From Methylogaea oryzae (GTDB lineage: Bacteria; Pseudomonadota; Gammaproteobacteria; Methylococcales; Methylococcaceae): 64,000 nucleotides of DNA. The stretch spans positions 1,356,501-1,420,500 of the forward strand of contig NZ_AP019782.1 of assembly GCF_019669985.1 (NCBI RefSeq), written 5' to 3'. A program made the translations under genes and the position numbers. Shown one piece after another: positions 58,081 through 64,000 of the stretch. How positions within the stretch are numbered: position 1 is the stretch's first letter; each line of letters begins with the position of its first letter. The notes under the pieces are model-generated. The model was given only the letters and a program-made list of their open reading frames with translations. It was not told the origin of the DNA and made no database searches.

Positions 58081-60059
58081 GTCAAGCGCCGCCCCTGGAC
58101 GAAAGCGAACGGGCCAAGCTGGAAGGGCGCGCGCGCAAGCTCGCCCAGGAAAAAGCCTATCTGCAGTTGGTCAACCAGCTCATGGCTCGCATCAGCGCCC
58201 TGCCGGGCCTGGAAAATCTGCTGGACAACATGCTGCAAAGCATCGTCGATATCATCGGCGGCACCAATGTGATGTTGTACTACTGGGTCGACGGGCAGCT
58301 GCACTACGCCGATGTCTACGGCGAGCGCCGCCAGCCGGAGGCGATCGACGATGCTTACGTTCGGCAAGTCCTCGACACGGGGACGCCGCTGGAATTGGAG
58401 CACGACGTGGCCGATAGCCAGATTCTCAACCCCGCGTTGGCGAGCGCCTGGACTTGGATTTACCCCTTGCGGGTGGGCGATGAGCCGGTCGGGGTGCTGA
58501 AGATCGACAATCTTCACGTCGGCACCCGGGAAATGCGGCAGTTCCTGCCGAATTTCTTCAACTACGCGGCGGCGGTGCTGAAGAACGACATCTTCGGCCA
58601 TACCCAGTTGAAACGGGCCTACGACGAACTCAAGCGCCTCAACGCCAGCCTGGCGGTTGCGCGCGATGCGGCGGAGGCCGCCAGCCGCGCCAAAAGCGCG
58701 TTTCTCGCCAACATGAGCCACGAGCTGCGCACTCCGCTCAACGCCATTCTCGGCTTCGCCCAGCTGATGGTGCGGGAGAACCCGCTGGACCAGGACGGCT
58801 GCCGCCGTTTGCACGCCATTGAGCACAGCGGCCAACATTTGATGGAGCTGATCAACGACATATTGGAATTGAGCCGGGTGGAAGCCGGTCATTTGACTTT
58901 GCGCGTGGAACCCTTCGACTTGCGTGCCCTGGCGGCGACCGTGGCCGAAATGGTGCAGTTGCGGGCCCAAGCCAAGGGGCTGGCGGTGGAGTGCGTATGC
59001 GCCGCCGATATTCCGCCGCGAGTGGAGGGGGACAGCCATCACTTGCGTCAGGTTTTGATCAATCTGTTGAACAACGCCGTTAAATACACCGATCGAGGCG
59101 ATGTTCGCTTAAGCATCGGCTGGGACGGCCGGCAGGCCTTGTTCGAGGTGACCGATACCGGTCAGGGCATCTCCCCCGACGATTTGGACAAAATCTTCGA
59201 TCCTTTCTATCAAACGGCCACCGGCGCCGCCAAAGGCGAAGGCTCCGGCTTGGGTTTGGCCATCAGCCGCGATTACGTCCGGCTCATGGGAGGGGAGTTG
59301 GCGGTGGAGAGCCGCGTGGGGCAGGGCAGCCGTTTTCACTTTGGTTTGCCGCTGCGCACGGTCGAGCCCGCTGGCGAGGACACGGCGATATCCCAAAAGG
59401 TATTGGGTCTGGCGCTGGATCAGCCCGTGTGGCGCGTTCTGGTGGCCGACGACGACGAAAGCAGCCGCTTATGTCTGGTGCAATTGCTGGAGCAGGCGGG
59501 GTTCGAGGCGCAGCAGGCGGCCAATGGCGAGGAAGCGGTGGATTTATTCCGGATATGGCATCCCCATTTCATCTGGCTCGATCGGCATATGCCGGTGATG
59601 GACGGGCTGGAGGCGCTAGGACGCATTCGCGCTTTGCCCGGCGGCCAAAAGACGCCCATCGTGCTGTTGACCGCCACTTTGTTCGAGGACAGCCCCGAGG
59701 CGGTCGCCGTTCCGGGCAGCGACGGCTTGTTGCGCAAACCGTTTCAGGCCGAGCAGGTGTTCGAAACGATGCGTCAGCGCTTGGGATTACGCTACCGCTA
59801 TGCGGAGGAGCCGCCCGCCGTCGCCGCTGCGACGGAACTGGGGCCCGATCCGGCGGGGGTGGCGCGGTTGGATGGCGGTTTGCGTTTGGCATTGCGGCGC
59901 GCGGCGGATGTGCTGGATGTGGAGGCGGCGCGCCGCATTGTCGAGGACATCGCATTGCAGGACCCCGCTTTGGCGCGCGGGTTGGGCCAATTGCTGGACA
60001 ACTACCGTTTCGATCAAATCGCGGCGCTGCTCGACGACGGGCGCCCCGCTTCCGGCTAG
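58077..60059 (+). CDS. Soluble hybrid histidine kinase (GAF-HisKA-HATPase-REC)
   Basis: A 660-residue sensor kinase without membrane segments. A coiled-coil start (10-45) leads into a GAF-like sensor (~45-170), then HisKA with His215 (FLANMSHELRTPLNAILGFA), HATPase (LINLLNNAVKYTDRGDV, N box at 332-333; D360TGQG; GSGLGLAISRDYVRLMGGEL), a receiver domain (452-570; VADDDES, phosphoacceptor D502 in IWLDRHMPVMDG, K554) and a helical C-terminal piece (~598-655). It should sense a cytoplasmic signal and autophosphorylate; candidates for output are its own REC and the REC of the GGDEF-EAL protein in the same operon. It is coupled to the DUF1638 gene by ATGA and its 3' end overlaps the opposing gene by 4 bp. 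Confidence 0.93.
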   Translation: MSQAPPLDESERAKLEGRARKLAQEKAYLQLVNQLMARISALPGLENLLDNMLQSIVDIIGGTNVMLYYWVDGQLHYADVYGERRQPEAIDDAYVRQVLDTGTPLELEHDVADSQILNPALASAWTWIYPLRVGDEPVGVLKIDNLHVGTREMRQFLPNFFNYAAAVLKNDIFGHTQLKRAYDELKRLNASLAVARDAAEAASRAKSAFLANMSHELRTPLNAILGFAQLMVRENPLDQDGCRRLHAIEHSGQHLMELINDILELSRVEAGHLTLRVEPFDLRALAATVAEMVQLRAQAKGLAVECVCAADIPPRVEGDSHHLRQVLINLLNNAVKYTDRGDVRLSIGWDGRQALFEVTDTGQGISPDDLDKIFDPFYQTATGAAKGEGSGLGLAISRDYVRLMGGELAVESRVGQGSRFHFGLPLRTVEPAGEDTAISQKVLGLALDQPVWRVLVADDDESSRLCLVQLLEQAGFEAQQAANGEEAVDLFRIWHPHFIWLDRHMPVMDGLEALGRIRALPGGQKTPIVLLTATLFEDSPEAVAVPGSDGLLRKPFQAEQVFETMRQRLGLRYRYAEEPPAVAAATELGPDPAGVARLDGGLRLALRRAADVLDVEAARRIVEDIALQDPALARGLGQLLDNYRFDQIAALLDDGRPASG

Positions 60060-61687
60060 TCCGCCGCGACGGTTCGGTATTGGCAAAAATCGTCGGTGGC
60101 CTCCACCAGGCGCGCCAAACGCTGATTGGTCCACAGACCGTTCTGTTCCAGCGTGATCCAGGTGCCGTTGGGAAAGACTGTCGGTAGCAGCATCACCGAG
60201 GCCGAGTCCTGGCGGGCGGGATCTTCGACTATCAGCAGCGCCGGCAAACGACGGCGGTGTTCGCCTTCGATGTGGGCGCGGGCGGCGCTCACCAAGCCGG
60301 GAACCAGTTCCACATTGGCCCAAACCCTGGTCGTATCGGAAGCCGCGGCGACGTTGCGGATGATTCCCGCCAGCGGCTTCATGTTTTCCGCCGCAACGAC
60401 AACCAGTTGCCCGATGCGCAATTGCCGGCGGTCGCCGCAGAGCGACAGCCGGCCTTGCTCGGGGTGATAGCGCAGCAAACCTTCGCTGCTGTGTGCGGCG
60501 GCTAAGGCGTCCGGGTCGGTTCGACCCCAAATCTCATCACGCGAAACGTGGGGCGGATTCTGCCGGGATTCGCCGAAGCGCTGGGCTACTCTGGCCGACA
60601 GCGGCGACCGCGCCGGCGCGTGGCCGGGATGCAACTCCAGATTGGCGCGCTCGGGTGTTTTGAGGCGCTGTTTTACCTTGGCCAATTCCGCTTCCAGCAG
60701 GGCCGCGCCGCCTTCGGCGCCGGTGGCGAACAGTGCGGTGCGGCATTGCGCTTCTTCCCCTTCGTCGTCCAACGGCGCGAAACGCTGGGCCAAGTCGGTT
60801 CCGAAAGTCGAGCAGGCCGCGCCCGTTCGCAGCTGTACCAGCAGCGAGGGTTCGAGAAACAGGTAGCGAATGTCGGCATGCGGGGTCACTAGCGCGCCGA
60901 TAGGCTGCGGGTTGCCGTCCTTGGCGAGATCGACAAAGAATTGCGCTTCTTGCAGGTTGAAGGCCCGCTCTTTTTGCAAACGGACCAGAGGGATGTTTGC
61001 GTCGATCCAGTCGTAGAGTTCCGCTATTTCGCTTTGCCGCAAGCGGGTCGGCAGGGCCAGCTGGAACAGGACGATTTTTCTCAAGCACTCGTCGGCGCTA
61101 GCGCTGGAGGCGTAGGGGCCGTCCGGGTCCACGACTGCTCGGTGGGCTACCCCCAAGCTTTCCGCGCAGCGGTAGGCTTGATGAATTTTTCCCCACAGGC
61201 CCGCGGCGGGGGGCAGATAACTTTGGGCGCTGCGCAGCAGATAAAGGCCGTAGGCGCTCAACGCCCGATGCGCGGTCGTGGCTTGCTGGTCGGGGCCGAA
61301 CGTCGTGGCGCACTGAGACGATTCAAGCACGCGCTGGTAGCCGAGGGCCAACTCCGCCTGGAACTGGATGGCAAGCCGCACGGCCCTCGCGATCTTGTCC
61401 GGGAGGGGAAAGGTCTGTGCCGAGAAGCAGTGGTCGAAACGGCTGCTCCGGTTGAGTATTTGCGGGCGCAGGGTCTCCAGCAACTGGAGCCGCTGATGGG
61501 CCGCTAAATCCAAGCGGTTGACGGCTCGCAAGGCATGGTAAAGGTGGCGGCAGGAATCGCTGAAGCTGAGCGTCGAAAGGCTCAGCAACCATGCTTCCGC
61601 GGCGGGCGCGGTCGCTTCGAAAGGGAGCCGGAGTTCGGCCGTTGATGCTGTCCGGGAGACTTCGGGTGCGATGGTTGCGTTGCTCAT
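60056..61687 (-). CDS. Large conserved protein of unknown function, possible c-di-GMP-related
   Basis: A 543-residue cytoplasmic protein. The N-terminal ~200 residues (EAWLLSLSTLSFSDSCRHLY, HALRAVNRLDLAAHQRLQLL, ETLRPQILNRSSRFDHCF) resemble, from memory, conserved proteins of pseudomonads called c-di-GMP-binding or chaperone-like. Residues ~430-530 (LSLCGDRRQLRIGQLVVVAA ... GIIRNVAAA) look like a beta-barrel with a PilZ flavour, but the RxxxR and D/N-x-S-x-x-G motifs are not evident. I cannot assign a function. AGGAG lies nine bases before the ATG. It converges with the hybrid kinase gene, so an involvement in the same c-di-GMP circuit is only suggested by position. Confidence 0.6.
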   Translation of the reverse strand: MSNATIAPEVSRTASTAELRLPFEATAPAAEAWLLSLSTLSFSDSCRHLYHALRAVNRLDLAAHQRLQLLETLRPQILNRSSRFDHCFSAQTFPLPDKIARAVRLAIQFQAELALGYQRVLESSQCATTFGPDQQATTAHRALSAYGLYLLRSAQSYLPPAAGLWGKIHQAYRCAESLGVAHRAVVDPDGPYASSASADECLRKIVLFQLALPTRLRQSEIAELYDWIDANIPLVRLQKERAFNLQEAQFFVDLAKDGNPQPIGALVTPHADIRYLFLEPSLLVQLRTGAACSTFGTDLAQRFAPLDDEGEEAQCRTALFATGAEGGAALLEAELAKVKQRLKTPERANLELHPGHAPARSPLSARVAQRFGESRQNPPHVSRDEIWGRTDPDALAAAHSSEGLLRYHPEQGRLSLCGDRRQLRIGQLVVVAAENMKPLAGIIRNVAAASDTTRVWANVELVPGLVSAARAHIEGEHRRRLPALLIVEDPARQDSASVMLLPTVFPNGTWITLEQNGLWTNQRLARLVEATDDFCQYRTVAAD

Positions 61688-61715
61688 GATGTCGTCTCCT
61701 AAGAAAGTTGCAAGC

Positions 61716-61769
61716 GGCCCCGCCGTCCGATGCTGGCCGTTTAACTAAGCTTAGATCGGCTGCGGGGCC
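61716..61769 (-). promoter_or_regulatory. Structured leader of the 543-residue gene
   Basis: Upstream of the ATG (read on the minus strand), GGCCCCGC and GCGGGGCC arms (61769-61762 with 61723-61716) enclose a second CCGAT/ATCGG helix. The loop contains the 10-bp palindrome CTAAGCTTAG (61745-61754). It could be an RNA leader element or an operator. Confidence 0.45.
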
Positions 61770-61848
61770 TCCTGTGCCGACTGGCTCACAATTTTTTCGG
61801 GGCGAAAAAGGGGCGCGGCAAACTGTGAAGCAGTTTTGGCGCGGGGTC

Positions 61849-62859
61849 TCAGTTTGAGTCGGCGGCGAGAAATTCGGCCGGTGTTTTGGCGGCTTGCCCG
61901 GCCTGTTCACGCACCAGGCGCGGCACCAGATAGCCGGGTAGGGTATCGCGCAGTTCCCGGTGCAAAGCCAGCGCCTGCGCCAGCGGCAGATCGAAGTGGG
62001 AGGTGCCGGCGGCTTTGTCCAACAGATGCAGGTAATAGGGCAGGACGCCTTGAAGGAACAGGGTTTCGCTGAGTTCGGCCAACGCTTGGACGCTGTCGTT
62101 CACGCCGCGCAGCAACACCGCCTGATTGAGCAGCGTGACGCCCTCGCCGCGCAGCCGGGACAGGGCTGCGTCGACCGTGGAGTCCAGTTCCTGGGCGTGG
62201 TTGGCGTGGATCACCAGCACCGCCTGCAAGCGCGTGCCGCTCAATACGGAGGGCAAGCCCGCGCCGATGCGGCTAGGCAACACCAGCGGCACGCGGCTGT
62301 GAATGCGGATGCGCTTGAGGTGGGGTATCTCCGCCAGCCGGCACAGTAGTGCCGTCAGCCTTTCGTCCGATAGTAAAAGCGGATCGCCGCCGCTCAAAAT
62401 CACCTCGCCGATGGAGGCGTCGGCAGCGAGATAGTCCAAGGCGGCGTCTTCCCGGCTTTTGTGCAGCTGGGCGTCGGCATAGGGAAATGCCCGGCGGAAG
62501 CAGTAACGGCAGTGGATGGCGCAGGCGCCGGTGGTGATCAGCAGCGCCCGCCCGCGGTATTTGTGCAACACGCCGGGGGCTGCCAAGGCCGCCCCGTCGC
62601 CGACCGGATCGTCGCCGTAACCGGGGACAGCCAGCATTTCCTCAGCCGCCGGCAGCACTTGGCGCAGTAGCGGATCGGCCGGATCGCCCTTAGCCATCCG
62701 GTCGGCATAGGCGCGGGTGACGAGAAAGGGAAAATCCTTGGCGGCGCCGTCGCAAGCCGGGTGCGGGGAGTTTTCCAGCCCCAAATAGGCCAGCAGTTCG
62801 GACGGCGATCTAAAGGCCGAGGCCAGCTCGGCTTGCCAGGGCAAAGGGGAATTGGACAA
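61849..62859 (-). CDS. epmB: EF-P beta-lysylation protein EpmB (lysine 2,3-aminomutase)
   Basis: A 336-residue radical SAM, PLP-dependent aminomutase converting (S)-alpha-lysine to (R)-beta-lysine for EF-P modification. The [4Fe-4S] motif CRYCFRRAFPY follows TTGACAIHC; SGGDPLLLSDERL and IHSRVPLVLPSRI, the PLP region and the PYYLHLLDKAAGTSHF segment match E. coli YjeK/EpmB along its length. The start codon is TTG at 62859 with no good ribosome binding site, so a weak or different start is possible, but the protein aligns from its first residues. It is divergent from efp. Confidence 0.95.
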   Translation of the reverse strand: MSNSPLPWQAELASAFRSPSELLAYLGLENSPHPACDGAAKDFPFLVTRAYADRMAKGDPADPLLRQVLPAAEEMLAVPGYGDDPVGDGAALAAPGVLHKYRGRALLITTGACAIHCRYCFRRAFPYADAQLHKSREDAALDYLAADASIGEVILSGGDPLLLSDERLTALLCRLAEIPHLKRIRIHSRVPLVLPSRIGAGLPSVLSGTRLQAVLVIHANHAQELDSTVDAALSRLRGEGVTLLNQAVLLRGVNDSVQALAELSETLFLQGVLPYYLHLLDKAAGTSHFDLPLAQALALHRELRDTLPGYLVPRLVREQAGQAAKTPAEFLAADSN

Positions 62860-62877
62860 GGGAAGGAATGACGGCGC

Positions 62878-62906
62878 TTATGGGAGGGAGCGGTTTATTT
62901 TATAAT
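62878..62906 (+). promoter_or_regulatory. Putative promoter of efp
   Basis: Consensus TATAAT at 62901-62906 with TTATGG 17 bp upstream (62878-62883), a weak -35. It lies in the epmB/efp divergent gap. Confidence 0.55.
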
Positions 62907-62925
62907 GTACCGGATTTATTCGCCT

Positions 62926-62958
62926 AACGGCCGTGGCGAGTTGCGCCACGGCCGTTTT
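62926..62958 (+). promoter_or_regulatory. Hairpin with T-run in the efp leader
   Basis: AACGGCCGTGGCG (62926-62938) pairs perfectly with CGCCACGGCCGTT (62944-62956), followed by TTTT overlapping the stem end (62955-62958). It is placed between the TATAAT and the efp ATG, so it is either an attenuator-like leader terminator or a stabilising 5' structure. Confidence 0.6.
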
Positions 62959-62989
62959 CCGTACCGCTTGCAAACACCCAGAGGACTGC

Positions 62990-63559
62990 ATGGCAACTTA
63001 TAGCACCAACGAATTCAAGGGCGGCCTGAAAATCATGATGGATGGCGACCCTTGGACCATCCTTGAAAACGAGTTCGTCAAGCCCGGCAAGGGCCAGGCG
63101 TTCAACCGCGTGAAGGTCCGCAACCTGAAGACCGGCCGCGTCATCGAACGCACTTTCAAGTCCGGCGACACGGTGGAAGGCGCCGACGTCATGGACCGCG
63201 ACATGCAGTACCTCTACAACGACGGCGAAATCTGGCACTTCATGGTGCCCGACACCTTCGAACAGTACGGCGCCGACGCCAACGCCGTGTCCGAGGCCAA
63301 GAAGTGGCTGAAGGAGCAGGACATGTGCATCGTTACCCTGTACAACGACGTGCCTCTGTCCGTCACCCCGCCCAACTTCGTGGTGCTGGCCATCACCGAA
63401 ACCGATCCGGGCCTGCGCGGCGACACCTCCGGCGGCGGCGGCAAGCCGGCCACCCTGGAAACCGGCGCCGTGGTGCGCGTACCGCTGTTCCTGCAGACCG
63501 GCGAGTTGATCAAAGTGGACACGCGCACCGGCGAATACGTGTCCCGTGTCAAGGAGTAA
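62990..63559 (+). CDS. efp: Elongation factor P
   Basis: A 189-residue factor that relieves ribosome stalling at polyproline. The KOW-like N-domain carries the modifiable lysine K34 at the tip of the loop VKPGKGQAF, followed by two OB folds ending [21 protein letters not shown]34 with flanking PGKGQ, and the presence of epmB and epmA alongside, indicate beta-lysylation rather than rhamnosylation (which uses Arg32). ATG 62990 gives [12 protein letters not shown] as in homologues; CAGAGGA is upstream. Confidence 0.98.
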   Translation: MATYSTNEFKGGLKIMMDGDPWTILENEFVKPGKGQAFNRVKVRNLKTGRVIERTFKSGDTVEGADVMDRDMQYLYNDGEIWHFMVPDTFEQYGADANAVSEAKKWLKEQDMCIVTLYNDVPLSVTPPNFVVLAITETDPGLRGDTSGGGGKPATLETGAVVRVPLFLQTGELIKVDTRTGEYVSRVKE

Positions 63560-64000
63560 TCCCGCCGAGGATTGGCGGCCGGCGTGTTCCCTGGACACGC
63601 TGCGCCGGCGGGCAAGGATGCTCGCCGCCATCCGGGCTTATTTCGCCGCTCAGGATGTGCTGGAGGTGGAAACTCCCTTGCTGTGCCAGGGTATCGGCAC
63701 CGACCCCCACCTGGAATTCCTGCCGGTTCCCCAAGCCTCGGGCGAACCGCGCTACCTGCAAACCTCTCCCGAATTCGCCATGAAGCGGCTGTTGGCCGCC
63801 GGCAGCGGTTCCATCTACCAAATCTGCAAAGCCTTCCGCGGCCACGAGTCCGGCCGGCTGCACAACCCTGAGTTCACCATTCTGGAGTGGTACCGGGTCG
63901 GCTGCGATTTGGACGGCCTGATGGACGACATGGAAGCGCTGCTTGGCCGAATTGCCGAAGGCCGGCTGAACGCCGCCACCACCCGTCGCGTCGCTTACCG
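63546..64000 (+). CDS. epmA: EF-P-lysine ligase EpmA (GenX/PoxA), 5' part
   Basis: A lysyl-tRNA-synthetase paralogue that attaches beta-lysine to K34 of EF-P; the window holds the first ~150 codons and the frame is open at the edge. Recognised segments: [60 protein letters not shown] and the motif [20 protein letters not shown]. The anticodon-binding domain of LysS is absent, as in EpmA. The likely start is GTG 63546, overlapping the efp stop by 14 bp, which gives the same N-terminal length as E. coli EpmA; ATG 63618 would cut into the first helix. Confidence 0.92.
   Translation, partial: MSRSNPAEDWRPACSLDTLRRRARMLAAIRAYFAAQDVLEVETPLLCQGIGTDPHLEFLPVPQASGEPRYLQTSPEFAMKRLLAAGSGSIYQICKAFRGHESGRLHNPEFTILEWYRVGCDLDGLMDDMEALLGRIAEGRLNAATTRRVAY

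Noticed and set aside
61738-61763. A sigma-28-like GCCGATCT upstream of the 543-residue gene
   Set aside because: Only six of eight bases of the -10 match, and no TAAA-type -35 lies at the right distance.

Overview
The window is a GC-rich chromosomal segment (around 60% by eye) of a gammaproteobacterium. Gene order supports this. Initiator tRNA-rimP-nusA-infB-rbfA-truB-rpsO-pnp and uvrC-pgsA-tRNA-Gly-tRNA-Cys match the Escherichia coli arrangement. glyA-nrdR-ribD-ribE-ribBA-ribH-nusB-thiL-pgpA and flgA | cheV-cheR-flgBCDEFGHIJ resemble Pseudomonas-type order. A methanotroph of the Methylococcales would fit, but no diagnostic methane or methanol oxidation gene is present, so that placement is inference only. 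Coding density is high, and because of the GC content nearly every gene carries long, meaningless antisense open frames.

Layout. 1-8.1 kb: lysS 3' end, an ankyrin protein, rhlE, mepA, mutS, a Sel1-repeat membrane protein and rtcB. 8.1-11.2 kb: an accessory patch with a SAM methyltransferase, a dense cluster of palindromic intergenic repeats around a broken REP-associated transposase, and an AT-rich HNH-like gene. 11.2-13.7 kb: a phosphoesterase, glutathione peroxidase and a small exported protein. 13.7-23.9 kb: flagellar hook-basal-body genes behind a good sigma-54 promoter, without flgM/flgN or flgK/flgL alongside. 23.9-31.5 kb: a GGCT-fold protein, ZIP transporter, DedA protein, dnaE, a small hydrolase and a FliB-like flagellin lysine methylase. 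31.6-38.9 kb: glyA-nrdR-riboflavin-nusB-thiL-pgpA. 38.9-50.3 kb: initiator tRNA, the transcription/translation operon, pnp, uvrC, pgsA and two tRNA genes. 50.4-51.8 kb: a small membrane protein and a cytosolic 5'-nucleotidase.

The most unusual part is 51.8-60.1 kb. Six genes in tight translational coupling encode a REC-GAF-GGDEF-EAL protein, a [2Fe-2S]/ASKHA reductive activator of corrinoid proteins, a corrinoid protein with an intact DxHxxG motif, a UroD/MtaA-like methyltransferase that has lost the usual zinc ligands, a DUF1638-like protein and a soluble GAF-histidine kinase-REC hybrid. This looks like a corrinoid methyl-transfer module wired directly into two-component and cyclic-di-GMP signalling. 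I do not recognise it as a described system. A large uncharacterised gene with a structured leader lies convergent to it.

The right end (61.8-64 kb) carries the EF-P beta-lysylation module: epmB divergent from efp, and the start of epmA running off the window.
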